Origin: Hyphococcus sp.
GTDB lineage: Bacteria > Pseudomonadota > Alphaproteobacteria > Caulobacterales > Parvularculaceae
NCBI GenBank assembly: GCA_021776335.1
Contig: JAJFGB010000009.1
Coordinates: 496,001-560,000 of the forward strand
Direction: 5' to 3'
Length of the DNA: 64,000 nucleotides
Of the stretch, positions 8,662 through 16,737 are shown one piece after another; position 1 is the first letter of the stretch; each line of letters opens with the position of its first letter. The notes under the pieces are model-generated. The model was given only the letters and a program-made list of their open reading frames with translations. It had not been told where the DNA came from and ran no database searches. Both the position numbers and the translations under genes were made by a program.

Positions 8662-11619
8662 CTACGCCGCCCGCCTTTTCCCCGCAGATTTAGCCTTCAC
8701 TGCCTTTTTCTTTGTCGGTATTTTGGCGCTCGCCTTCTTTTTCGCGGACGCTTTGGCGGTCATCTTCGTGCTGGCCGCTTTCAACATCCCCTTCAAGAAT
8801 TGCCCGGTATAAGATTTCGCGACGCGTGCGACATCTTCCGGTGTTCCAGCGGCGACGATCTCGCCGCCGCCATCGCCGCCCTCGGGACCGAGATCGAGGA
8901 TCCAGTCGGCCTGTTTAATCACATCGAGATTATGCTCGATGATGATCACCGTGTTGCCGCCTTCGGTCAGTTCCTGAATGACTTCCATCAATTTCCGGAC
9001 ATCCTCAAAGTGAAGACCCGTCGTCGGCTCGTCCAGTATATAAAGAGTGCGGCCGGTGGCGCGCTTCGACAGCTCCTTGGACAGCTTCACCCGCTGGGCT
9101 TCGCCGCCGGAGAGCGTCGTCGCCTGCTGGCCGATATGAATATAAGAAAGCCCGACGCGATTGAGGGTTTCCAGCTTGTCGCGGATCGACGGCACAGCTT
9201 TGAAAAAGACCGCGCCTTCTTCGACTGTCATATCGAGTACATCGGCGATGGACTTGCCCTTGAATTTTACTTCCAGAGTTTCGCGATTATAGCGTGCGCC
9301 CTTGCAGACATCGCAGGTGACATAGACATCGGGCAGGAAGTGCATCTCGATCTTGATGAGGCCGTCGCCCTGGCACGCTTCGCAGCGCCCGCCTTTGACA
9401 TTGAAAGAAAACCGCCCAGGCTTGTATCCGCGCGCTTTTGATTCCGGCAGGCCGGCAAACCAGTCGCGGATCGGTGTAAAGGCGCCGGTATACGTCGCGG
9501 GGTTTGAGCGCGGCGTGCGTCCAATCGGCGATTGATCAATATCAATTACCTTGTCGAAATGTTCGAGCCCGGCAATTTTCTTGTGCGCGGCGGGCGCACC
9601 CTTCGAATTATAAAGACGCCGCGCGGCTGCCTTATATAAAGTCTCTATGATCAGGGTCGACTTGCCGCCGCCGGAAACGCCGGTGACGCAGGTGAGGAGC
9701 CCGATTGGGATTTCTGCGGTGATATTTTGCAGATTGTTCTCTTTCGCGCCGGTGATCTTGATCAATTTACGTTTGTTGAAGGCGCGCCGCTTTGCGGGAA
9801 TGGGCACTTCGCGCCGCCCGGAGAGATAATCGCCGGTGAGGGATTTCTTCGAAGTGGTGATGTTACGCAGCGTTCCTTGCGCGACAATCTCCCCGCCATG
9901 AATACCGGCGCCGGGACCGATATCAACAATATGATCGGCGGCGCGGATCGCTTCCTCGTCATGTTCAACGACAATCACTGAATTGCCGAGATCGCGCAGG
10001 CGACACAACGTCTCTAGGAGCCGTTCATTGTCACGCTGATGCAAACCGATCGACGGTTCGTCTAATACATAAAGAACACCAGTCAGCCCCGAACCGATCT
10101 GGGAAGCGAGGCGAATGCGCTGGCTTTCGCCGCCGGATAATGTGCCCGAGGCGCGGCCCAGTGTCAGATAATCAAGACCCACATTATTGAGGAACAGCAA
10201 TCGGTCGCGGATTTCCTTCAAAATTCGCGCAGCAATCTCCATTTCCTTTTTAGTGAGCTTTTTCTCAAGCGTCTGGAACCATACGCCAGCCGCCTTGATG
10301 GAGTAGGCGGTCGCTTCGGATATGTGCTTGCCGCCGACTTTGACCGCCAGCGCTTCGGGCTTAAGACGCTGGCCTTTGCAGGTTTCGCATTTGGTAATGG
10401 ACTGAAACCGCGCCAGATCCTCGCGCACCCAGCTCGAATCGGTTTCGCGCCAGCGTCGTTCGAGATTGGGGATCACGCCTTCGAAAGGTTTGACGGTCTC
10501 AAATTTGCGCGCGCCGTCCGCATAGATGAATTTTACTTCCTCTTCGCCAGTGCCATAAAGCACGACATATTGCGCTTCTTCACCAAGGTCTTCCCAAGGT
10601 GTTGTGACTTTGAATTTATAATGTCGGGCGAGCGCCTGGAGGGTCTGCGCATAATAAGGCGAGGTTCCTTTCGACCATGGGGCGATGGCGCCTTTGTTGA
10701 GAGCGAGCGCGCCGTCAGGAACAACAAGGTCTTCGTCGAAGATCATTTCCGTTCCCAGCCCGTCGCATGCGGGACAAGCGCCTGCAGGCGCATTGAACGA
10801 AAATAACCGGGGTTCAATCTCGTCAATCGTGAATCCAGAGACCGGGCAGGCGAATTTTGCGGAGAAAATGATGCGTTCAGCCTGGTTCGCGTCCTTTTTG
10901 TCCGCGCTTTCAGCGATGGCGATACCATCTGCGAGTTCCAAAGCGGTCTCAAACGACTCTGCAAGCCGCGATTCAACGTCCTTTTTGACAATGATGCGGT
11001 CTACGACAACTTCGATATCGTGTTTGATCTTTTTGTTGAGCGCGGGGACATCGGCAATATCGTAATACTCGCCATCGACTTTCACGCGCTGAAAGCCCTT
11101 TTTCATCAGCTCTGCGAATTCCTTGCGATATTCGCCTTTGCGCCCGCGAATAATCGGCGCCAGCAGGTAAAACCGCGCACCGTTCGGTTCCTTCATCAGC
11201 CGGTCGACCATTTCAGAAACCGTTTGCGAGGTAATCGGCAGTCCAGTCGCCGGTGAATAAGGAATGCCGACGCGCGCCCATAACAGGCGCATATAGTCGT
11301 ATATCTCCGTAACGGTGCCGACTGTTGAGCGTGGATTGCGCGATGTAGTCTTCTGTTCGATGGAAATTGCCGGTGAAAGGCCTTCAATCTGATCGACATC
11401 AGGTTTTTGCATCAATTCAAGGAATTGCCGCGCATAGGCCGACAAAGACTCTACATATCGCCGCTGTCCTTCCGCGTAGATGGTGTCAAAGGCGAGCGAT
11501 GATTTGCCGGAGCCAGACAGGCCGGTCATGACGACCAGCTTGTCGCGCGGCACTTCCAGCGTGACGTTTTTCAGATTGTGTTCGCGTGCGCCTGTAACGC
11601 GGATTGATTTCAAACTCAT
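8662..11619 (-). CDS. uvrA: Excinuclease ABC subunit UvrA with Lys/Ala-rich C-terminal tail
   Basis: DNA damage sensor of nucleotide excision repair; a dimeric ABC ATPase that loads UvrB. 985 residues against about 940-960 usually. The first Walker A is [10 protein letters not shown] (about 33-42), the second [10 protein letters not shown] (about 650); two ABC signatures read LSGGESQR and LSGGEAQR. The zinc-binding cysteines CPVSG...CPACDG and CEACQGDG...CDVCKG are complete. After the normal end ([11 protein letters not shown]) about 40 extra residues follow that are mostly Lys, Ala, Ser and Thr, a disordered basic tail like histone-H1-type or AlgP-type tails. ssb diverges from it, with an SOS box between, as in many proteobacteria. 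Confidence 0.97.
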   Translation of the reverse strand: MSLKSIRVTGAREHNLKNVTLEVPRDKLVVMTGLSGSGKSSLAFDTIYAEGQRRYVESLSAYARQFLELMQKPDVDQIEGLSPAISIEQKTTSRNPRSTVGTVTEIYDYMRLLWARVGIPYSPATGLPITSQTVSEMVDRLMKEPNGARFYLLAPIIRGRKGEYRKEFAELMKKGFQRVKVDGEYYDIADVPALNKKIKHDIEVVVDRIIVKKDVESRLAESFETALELADGIAIAESADKKDANQAERIIFSAKFACPVSGFTIDEIEPRLFSFNAPAGACPACDGLGTEMIFDEDLVVPDGALALNKGAIAPWSKGTSPYYAQTLQALARHYKFKVTTPWEDLGEEAQYVVLYGTGEEEVKFIYADGARKFETVKPFEGVIPNLERRWRETDSSWVREDLARFQSITKCETCKGQRLKPEALAVKVGGKHISEATAYSIKAAGVWFQTLEKKLTKKEMEIAARILKEIRDRLLFLNNVGLDYLTLGRASGTLSGGESQRIRLASQIGSGLTGVLYVLDEPSIGLHQRDNERLLETLCRLRDLGNSVIVVEHDEEAIRAADHIVDIGPGAGIHGGEIVAQGTLRNITTSKKSLTGDYLSGRREVPIPAKRRAFNKRKLIKITGAKENNLQNITAEIPIGLLTCVTGVSGGGKSTLIIETLYKAAARRLYNSKGAPAAHKKIAGLEHFDKVIDIDQSPIGRTPRSNPATYTGAFTPIRDWFAGLPESKARGYKPGRFSFNVKGGRCEACQGDGLIKIEMHFLPDVYVTCDVCKGARYNRETLEVKFKGKSIADVLDMTVEEGAVFFKAVPSIRDKLETLNRVGLSYIHIGQQATTLSGGEAQRVKLSKELSKRATGRTLYILDEPTTGLHFEDVRKLMEVIQELTEGGNTVIIIEHNLDVIKQADWILDLGPEGGDGGGEIVAAGTPEDVARVAKSYTGQFLKGMLKAASTKMTAKASAKKKASAKIPTKKKAVKAKSAGKRRAA

Positions 11620-11696
11620 GGATGTGTCGGTCTCTTTATATATAGGCAGCCGTCAGGCCAGCGTTGTTTTGATCTTTATATCGCCGTTGACAGGAA

Positions 11697-11711
11697 GAAC
11701 AAGGTGTGAAC
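11697..11711. promoter_or_regulatory. Alphaproteobacterial LexA (SOS) box between uvrA and ssb
   Basis: The + strand reads GAAC-N7-GAAC; the minus strand reads GTTCACACCTTGTTC, an exact match to the GTTC-N7-GTTC site bound by LexA in alphaproteobacteria. It lies 77 bp upstream of the uvrA start and 102 bp upstream of ssb, a classic place for SOS control of uvrA and possibly of ssb. No LexA gene is in the window. Confidence 0.85.
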
Positions 11712-11813
11712 ATTTGCGCCGAACGCCCCATAATTCAATGGGGATAAACAGTCGTTGAGCGCGGCGCGAATCCGAGCGAAGAGCTTCAGAAGCATACTTA
11801 TTAGGAGATAGTC

Positions 11814-12269
11814 ATGGCTGGCAGTGTCAATAAAGTCATTTTGGTCGGTAATTTGGGCGCCGATCCCGAAGTTCGCAAATTTCAAAACGGCGGATCAGTT
11901 TGCAACCTTCGAATTGCAACATCCGAGAACTGGAAAGACAAAAATTCCGGCGAACGCAAAGAAAAAACTGAATGGCACAGCGTTGCGATCTTTTCTGAGG
12001 GCCTCGTGCGCATTGCTGAGCAATATTTGCGCAAGGGAGCGAAGATTTACATCGAAGGTCAGCTCGAAACTCGTAAATGGCAGGACCAGAGCGGCAATGA
12101 TCGCTACTCAACCGAAGTTGTTTTGCGCAATTTCAACTCATCAATGGTGATGTTGGACGGAAGAGGTGGCGGCGAACGTTCAAATGATCGCGGCGCAGGC
12201 GGAATGTCCGACCAAAGCAGTTCTTCAGGCGGACAAAAATACGAAATGGACGACGACATTCCATTTTAA
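11814..12269 (+). CDS. ssb: Single-stranded DNA-binding protein
   Basis: Essential protein that coats single-stranded DNA during replication and repair. 151 residues: the OB-fold starts with [18 protein letters not shown] and contains TEWHSVAIF and [22 protein letters not shown] Gly/Ser-rich linker (about 110-140) leads to the acidic tip DDDIPF, the site where partner proteins such as exonuclease I and RecO dock. The ATG at 11814 has AGGAG seven bases upstream. It diverges from uvrA with a shared SOS box. Confidence 0.97.
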   Translation: MAGSVNKVILVGNLGADPEVRKFQNGGSVCNLRIATSENWKDKNSGERKEKTEWHSVAIFSEGLVRIAEQYLRKGAKIYIEGQLETRKWQDQSGNDRYSTEVVLRNFNSSMVMLDGRGGGERSNDRGAGGMSDQSSSSGGQKYEMDDDIPF

Positions 12270-12274
12270 AAACG

Positions 12275-12297
12275 TTTTGCGTTCGAAAAACGCAAAA
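12275..12297. terminator. Candidate weak hairpin after ssb
   Basis: TTTTGCGTT (12275-12283) pairs with AACGCAAAA (12289-12297) around a 5-base loop, 5 bp after the ssb stop codon. It is AT-rich and no T-run follows on the + strand, so termination is doubtful. Confidence 0.3.
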
Positions 12298-12414
12298 ACG
12301 AATCAAAAAATGCAAAAAAACATGCATGCGCGCGTTATACGTTGCGCATATACAATACTTTTTTAGTAAATTCGTTTATGTTCTGACTTTCGAATCATGA
12401 TTCGGAGGTGAACC

Positions 12415-12807
12415 ATGGCGGTCAAAAGAAAAACGACCAAAAGAAAAGCGGCTAAACGAAAAACCGCGAAGAAGTCAGTAAAGCGTAAAACGACTAAGCG
12501 TAAAACAGCTAAGCGTAAGACGGCAAAGCGTAAAACCGCTAAAAAAGCCACTAAACGTAAGGCTACGAAGAAAAAGGCCACTAAGCGGAAAACTGCGAAG
12601 CGTAAGACCGCTAAGCGGAAAACCGCAAAGAAGAAGGCCACGAAGCGTAAAGCTACGAAGAAGAAGGCCACTAAGCGGAAAACTGCAAAGCGTAAGACCG
12701 CTAAGCGGAAAACTGCGAAGAAGAAGGCCACTAAGCGTAAGGCAACCAAGCGCAAAACGACCAAGCGCAAGACTGCCAAGCGTAAAACGGCTAAGCGTAG
12801 GAAGTAA
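12415..12807 (+). CDS. Histone-H1-like Lys/Thr/Ala-repeat protein
   Basis: 130 residues made almost entirely of Lys, Arg, Thr and Ala in tandem units such as KRKTAK and KKATKRKATK; no hydrophobic core exists. The DNA repeats as well, in steps of about 12-15 bp with cores such as AAGCGTAAGAC. The composition matches bacterial H1-like proteins (chlamydial Hc2 type, and the Lys-rich tails of AlgP), which bind and condense DNA. The ATG at 12415 follows GGAGGTGA, a near-perfect ribosome site, pointing to strong expression. It is downstream of ssb and close to uvrA, whose tail has a similar basic composition. Inferred role: nucleoid protein. Confidence 0.8.
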   Translation: MAVKRKTTKRKAAKRKTAKKSVKRKTTKRKTAKRKTAKRKTAKKATKRKATKKKATKRKTAKRKTAKRKTAKKKATKRKATKKKATKRKTAKRKTAKRKTAKKKATKRKATKRKTTKRKTAKRKTAKRRK

Positions 12808-12808
12808 T

Positions 12809-12836
12809 AGGCCGCTTTTTTGGGCCCTAGCGGCCT
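12809..12836. terminator. Hairpin just after the histone-like gene
   Basis: AGGCCGCT (12809-12816) pairs perfectly with AGCGGCCT (12829-12836), two bases after the stop codon of the histone-like gene. No T-run follows, so it may stabilise the 3' end more than terminate. Confidence 0.4.
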
Positions 12837-13019
12837 GAGCAGCAGTTTATTCTGCGTTTGCGCCTCGCGCTTTCGGTGTTTTGAAGCATCAATCGCGCAT
12901 CAGAGGGGCTTCTTTTCGGCGGCAAAGACTTCGCAGCCGAGGATTTGTGGGAATTCTTCTCACGCCAAGACTTTCGAACGCTTTGTTCGACAAAAAAGAA
13001 TTCCGGTTTGAATTCAACC
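12837..13019 (+). other. Gap between the histone-like gene and a strong terminator; possible small RNA or long 3' UTR
   Basis: With its flanks (12808-13165) this is a 358-bp gap. No open frame has a ribosome site or protein-like composition. A strong + strand terminator ends it at 13057, so either the histone-like mRNA has a long 3' UTR or a separate short RNA is made here. Beyond the terminator (13058-13165) only a short promoter-sized stretch remains before the next gene. Confidence 0.3.
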
Positions 13020-13057
13020 AAAGCCCCGGCGCATTTCTCGCCGGGGCTTTATTTTTT
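13020..13057 (+). terminator. Rho-independent terminator
   Basis: Perfect 11-bp arms AAAGCCCCGGC (13020-13030) and GCCGGGGCTTT (13040-13050), with a 9-base loop, followed by ATTTTTT. The A-run on the left arm could also serve the minus strand, but the only candidate transcript reaching it is from the left. Confidence 0.85.
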
Positions 13058-13165
13058 GCGTATTGTTTTGTTTCCGTATCATTATTCGCGCGAGCGATTG
13101 AATCGCGAATGCCATCTTTTCGGCGTGATGTTCGTCTATGATTGTGCGTGTGAAACAAAATTGGG

Positions 13166-13465
13166 ATGACAATCATGATTTCTCTCCCTCGCGCGACAAA
13201 ATTGATCAACACACGCAAAAAATTTCGCAGTGCAACAATTTTCGCGCTATTTAGTCTGGTGAGCGCATGTGCAACGCAAATTTCATCAGGAAATGGACAA
13301 TGGGCGGCGCATGGCTATCTCAAGCCGGGTCCTTCCAGCGAGCCGGAACTGATTGGCGTTTATGAATCCGTTAAGGAATGCGAAGCGGCAGCCGATAGTT
13401 GGGCGAGCCGGCAAGTGGTCGGCAATCCGATTTTTGCAGAATGCTACCCGGTAGACCGGAATTGA
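13166..13465 (+). CDS. Small hypothetical lipoprotein
   Basis: 99 residues from the longest start; a second ATG at 13175 is possible. After a basic N-terminus (LPRATKLINTRKKFRS) comes a hydrophobic stretch and the lipobox LVSAC near residue 35, so export as a lipoprotein is likely, although the leader is long. The mature 65 residues contain two cysteines (VKECEAAAD and FAECYPVDRN) that could form a disulfide. I recognise no family. It stands alone between a terminator and the permease gene. Confidence 0.55.
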   Translation: MTIMISLPRATKLINTRKKFRSATIFALFSLVSACATQISSGNGQWAAHGYLKPGPSSEPELIGVYESVKECEAAADSWASRQVVGNPIFAECYPVDRN

Positions 13466-13562
13466 TGTCATCGCGATAGCGATTGAAGGTTTGTCGAAAT
13501 TGCCGATGATCGCAAATTTATAGCCGTTTTTTACAAAACCGGGCGGCTCAACAGATGACTCG

Positions 13563-14789
13563 ATGGCGAGGGGTTACCAGGACGTGAACGAGCCCACAGC
13601 GTCTTTGCGCCGAACAATTTCCGGTCCACTGCTGGTGTTTTACGGTGTGGGCACGATGCTTGGCGCCGGCATCTATGCGCTTATCGGGGAGGTCGCCGGA
13701 TCGGCAGGCATTTATGCGCCTGCCGCGTTTGCCATCGCCGCCGTGATTGCGGGCCTGACGGCGACAAGTTTTGCGGAATTTTCGTCGCGCTATCCCAAAT
13801 CCGCCGGTGAGGCTGTCTATGTGTCTGCAGGGTTTGCAAACACCAACCTCGCTCTCGTCGTTGGCCTTCTGATCGTTGCGTCCGGTATTGTTTCGTCGGG
13901 CGTCATGTTTCGGGGATTTATCGGATATGCGGCCACATTTACGAGTTTTCCGGACTGGGCCGGATTTTTGGCGCTTGCGTTCGTGGTCTGCGGGCTTGCG
14001 GCCTGGGGCATTGCGCAATCACTTGTTGTTGTCGCTGTGATTACGATCGTCGAAACCGGTGTTTTGCTGTTGGTCATTGCGGCGGGCTTCACAGCGGAAG
14101 CTGCACTTCCGTCCGCTGCGGCGCCGAGCTGGGGCATTGCCAGTGTTTTTTCGGGCGCTGTGCTGGCTTTTTATGCCTTCATCGGATTTGAGGACATGGT
14201 CAACATTGCCGAAGAGGTGAAAAATCCGCGGAGAACTATGCCGCGCGCAATCTTTTTTGCTTTCGCGGTTACAACACTAATCTATGTCGCCATCGCATGG
14301 GTGGCGGTCCGCACCACACCAATTGATGCGTTGGCGCAAAGTGAAGCGCCGATGGCGTTGATATTTTCGCGCGTTTCAAGCTTTCCAGTGTTGTGGATCA
14401 GTCTTATCGCTATGGTTGCGATTGTGAATGGCGCGCTGGTTCAGGTCGTGATGGCGTCGCGCGTCCTCTATGGGCTTGCACGGCAAAAACTGCTGCCGGA
14501 ATGGTTTGGGCGGATCAATCGGCGGACGCGTACACCGGTGCTATCAACGATTTTCATCGCAGCATGCGTGTTTTCAAGCGCAAGCCTGTTGCCGCTTGAT
14601 ACGCTTGCACGGGCGACGACCTTGTTTTTGTTGATTGTCTTCACGCTTGTAAATTTGGCGCTCATTCGCGTCAAATTGAAAGACCCGCACAGGGCTGACG
14701 GTTTTGAAGCGCCATTGATTATTCCCTGGTTGGGGGCGGCGAGCGCGGCGGCATTCGCCGTTTTTAGTGCGATTGAGATTATTCGTTGA
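13563..14789 (+). CDS. APC-superfamily amino acid permease
   Basis: 408 residues with about 11-12 membrane segments. The N-terminal signature GPLLVFYGVGTMLGAGIYALIGEVAG is the substrate/Na+-or-H+-binding broken helix of the amino acid-polyamine-organocation family. The YAFIGFEDMVNIAEEVKNPRRTMPRAI stretch (about 205-230) corresponds to the conserved FxGF/EE-N-P motif of helices 6-7 of APC transporters. Substrate not predictable. It is slightly short for APC transporters (430-480), mostly at the C-terminus. ATG at 13563 gives a short cytoplasmic N-tail before helix 1. It converges with the Kelch-protein gene. Confidence 0.88.
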   Translation: MARGYQDVNEPTASLRRTISGPLLVFYGVGTMLGAGIYALIGEVAGSAGIYAPAAFAIAAVIAGLTATSFAEFSSRYPKSAGEAVYVSAGFANTNLALVVGLLIVASGIVSSGVMFRGFIGYAATFTSFPDWAGFLALAFVVCGLAAWGIAQSLVVVAVITIVETGVLLLVIAAGFTAEAALPSAAAPSWGIASVFSGAVLAFYAFIGFEDMVNIAEEVKNPRRTMPRAIFFAFAVTTLIYVAIAWVAVRTTPIDALAQSEAPMALIFSRVSSFPVLWISLIAMVAIVNGALVQVVMASRVLYGLARQKLLPEWFGRINRRTRTPVLSTIFIAACVFSSASLLPLDTLARATTLFLLIVFTLVNLALIRVKLKDPHRADGFEAPLIIPWLGAASAAAFAVFSAIEIIR

Positions 14790-14855
14790 GCGCGGACTGC
14801 AGGGCCTGAGCTAAAGGCTCGCGTTACGTGCAGAACGATGGGTAATGATGCTCCG

Positions 14856-15929
14856 TCAAATCTCAAACTTGTCGAGCGCCGCGCTGGTATCGTTACCACC
14901 GGCGCGGGCTGCGCCGCCAAGGACGTAAATGATGTTATCGATGGCGACCGCGCCAAGGCCGTGCCGTTTGCGCGTCATCGTCGCGACGGCGCGCCATTGA
15001 TCCGCACCTGGATCATATTCCCACGCATCATCAAATACGCCGCTGCCGCCAGCGCCGAAATATTCGCCGCCAAAGACATAAATTTTGCCGCGAATAACCG
15101 CAGCGGCGAGGCCGGCTTGGGCTTTCGGCACGGGCCGTGCTTTTTCCCATCGGTCGGATAAGGGGTCATAGACCTCGACAACCGCGCTGTTACCGTCGCT
15201 GACAGTGCGCCCGCCAATGACGTAAAGCGCGCCATTAACAACGGCGCCGGCGGCAGAGTTGCGTGCGGTCGGCAGCGGCGCCGCAGAAGACCAGCGATCT
15301 GCCGCAGCATCGTAGACCCAATGCTCATCCGTATCGATATGATCGGACCATTCGCGATTGCTGCTTCCTGACGGCGCCCGACCGCCGGCCACATGAATGT
15401 GGCCGCTAAGGGAAGCGCAAACCGTTTCGGCTTGTGGATGCGGTAGCGGGCGCATAATGGACCACGGCTCATCGATAGCGCCGATGCGCCAGCAATTTCC
15501 GCGCATTTGCCAGCCGCCGCCTGCGTTTCGGGCAAATCCGCCGACGCCATATAAATACCCGTTATGATTGACGAGCGCGATGTGATGGCGTGCTTGGGGG
15601 AGGCGCGCGCCGTATCGCCATTGATTGTCGAGAGGGTCGTAATAAGTGACCGCGTCAGTGACGTTATATTGACCTTGCGTGGTCAAGCCACCGGCATTGA
15701 CGAGAATATTAAAGGGTTTTGGTTTCAGGCTTGGCGCTGATGCCCGTGCTTTCCAAAATGGCGCCGGGTAAATTTCCTGCACTGGAAACGGCATATCGGC
15801 GAGCGGTGTCCAGACCCCCGCCGGCGCAGTCGATTCATGAGCGAAGGCTGCGTTGTTTGTATTGTATGCGGCGATGGCGGCGAGGGCGCCGCTGCTCAGC
15901 AGCAGATTACGGCGATTGATCTCGATCAT
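14856..15929 (-). CDS. Exported Kelch-repeat beta-propeller protein
   Basis: 357 residues. The N-terminus has a twin-arginine-like leader (NRRNLLLSSGALAAIAAY), so Tat export is possible. At least five Kelch blades are visible through their GG-turns: LYGVGGFARNAGG, IHVAGGRAP, LYVIGGRTVSDG, IYVFGGEYFGAG and IYVLGGAARAGG, each followed by a W/Y-rich strand. The fold is a six-bladed propeller as in galactose oxidase or sialic-acid mutarotase; without the Cu-ligand pattern no enzyme activity is claimed. It lies 28 bp downstream of sodC on the same strand and probably shares its transcript. Confidence 0.85.
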   Translation of the reverse strand: MIEINRRNLLLSSGALAAIAAYNTNNAAFAHESTAPAGVWTPLADMPFPVQEIYPAPFWKARASAPSLKPKPFNILVNAGGLTTQGQYNVTDAVTYYDPLDNQWRYGARLPQARHHIALVNHNGYLYGVGGFARNAGGGWQMRGNCWRIGAIDEPWSIMRPLPHPQAETVCASLSGHIHVAGGRAPSGSSNREWSDHIDTDEHWVYDAAADRWSSAAPLPTARNSAAGAVVNGALYVIGGRTVSDGNSAVVEVYDPLSDRWEKARPVPKAQAGLAAAVIRGKIYVFGGEYFGAGGSGVFDDAWEYDPGADQWRAVATMTRKRHGLGAVAIDNIIYVLGGAARAGGNDTSAALDKFEI

Positions 15930-15957
15930 AATGCTCCCCTACGCTACTTCAATTTAA

Positions 15958-16617
15958 CTAAGACGGTCCCGTTCCGCCAATTGCGGCGCAGGCAACACGC
16001 GGGCCGGCGCCGCCAATTGGTTGTGTTTCATGATCATCCGCGTTCGCGTGAACGACAATGGCGAACCCGTCCGCATCCATTAAGGGGTGGGGACCCGCCG
16101 CCGCCGCGGCCTCTTCGCTCGCGTAAAGCGCCACCGCGGCATTGAAGATTTCGGCGGTCGCGCGACCATCGGCGCCCGCATAGATATTTGGAATGTCAGC
16201 GCGTTCAGGGCCATTCGTATTTAAAAGGCCGTGCTCGTGATTTTCTGGATCAACATGTCCGCCCGACGCTTTGAAACCATCGCCACCGTCGCTGCAATCA
16301 CCGATATTGTGCAGGTGAATGCCATGCCAACCTTGCGAAAGGCCATTCAGATCGACACGCATCAACACGCCGGCCCCAGGGGCGTTGGTCAACACGACAT
16401 AGCCATTATTCGATCCATCGGGCGCGATAAATCCGGCCGCTGCATCCGCCCAGGCAGCCGGTGCGAGTGGCTCGATCATTGGCTCGCCGCCGCCGGTAGA
16501 GACGTCGATATTGGCGTTGTTCTCGCAAGCCATGAGCGCACCCATGGAAATGGTAGATAATACAAGCAGTTTCGCGGCTGATGTCACAATTTTCCCCAGG
16601 TCGACGCCAAGCTTCAT
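15958..16617 (-). CDS. sodC: Cu/Zn superoxide dismutase, lipoprotein type
   Basis: Periplasmic or envelope Cu,Zn superoxide dismutase; dismutes superoxide to peroxide and oxygen. 219 residues. A basic, hydrophobic leader ends in GALMAC (lipobox, Cys about 30), so membrane anchoring is likely. Metal ligands are visible: GWHGIHLHNIGDC (two Cu His and the first Cys), HVDPENHEHG (bridging and Zn His), and VVHANADDHETQPIGGAGPRVACA with the last Cu His and second Cys. Two DGxA-type turns are conserved. It is the first gene of a likely two-gene unit with the Kelch protein. Confidence 0.93.
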   Translation of the reverse strand: MKLGVDLGKIVTSAAKLLVLSTISMGALMACENNANIDVSTGGGEPMIEPLAPAAWADAAAGFIAPDGSNNGYVVLTNAPGAGVLMRVDLNGLSQGWHGIHLHNIGDCSDGGDGFKASGGHVDPENHEHGLLNTNGPERADIPNIYAGADGRATAEIFNAAVALYASEEAAAAAGPHPLMDADGFAIVVHANADDHETQPIGGAGPRVACAAIGGTGPS

Positions 16618-16737
16618 CCTAGCCTAACTGGCGCGCCGAATAAACTGACGCCAAAACCGCCCAAATGCTTGGCTTTGGGAGGGTCGAATGCTAAGCGGAG
16701 CTTTGATTTTTTCACTTGATTCCAAAAGGTTTCCCGC

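Noticed and set aside
8650-9441. Plus-strand ORF of 263 codons antisense to uvrA
   Set aside because: Entirely within the uvrA coding region, opposite strand; no motif.
12363-12779. Minus-strand ORF of 138 codons made of hydrophobic repeats (FFFAVFRLA-like)
   Set aside because: It is the antisense of the Lys-rich repeat gene; AAG/AAA codons read backwards give Phe/Leu. The + strand gene has the ribosome site and a known composition.
12415-12807. Regular short DNA repeats that could look like a CRISPR array
   Set aside because: Units are 12-15 bp without unique spacers and are in frame inside a coding sequence.
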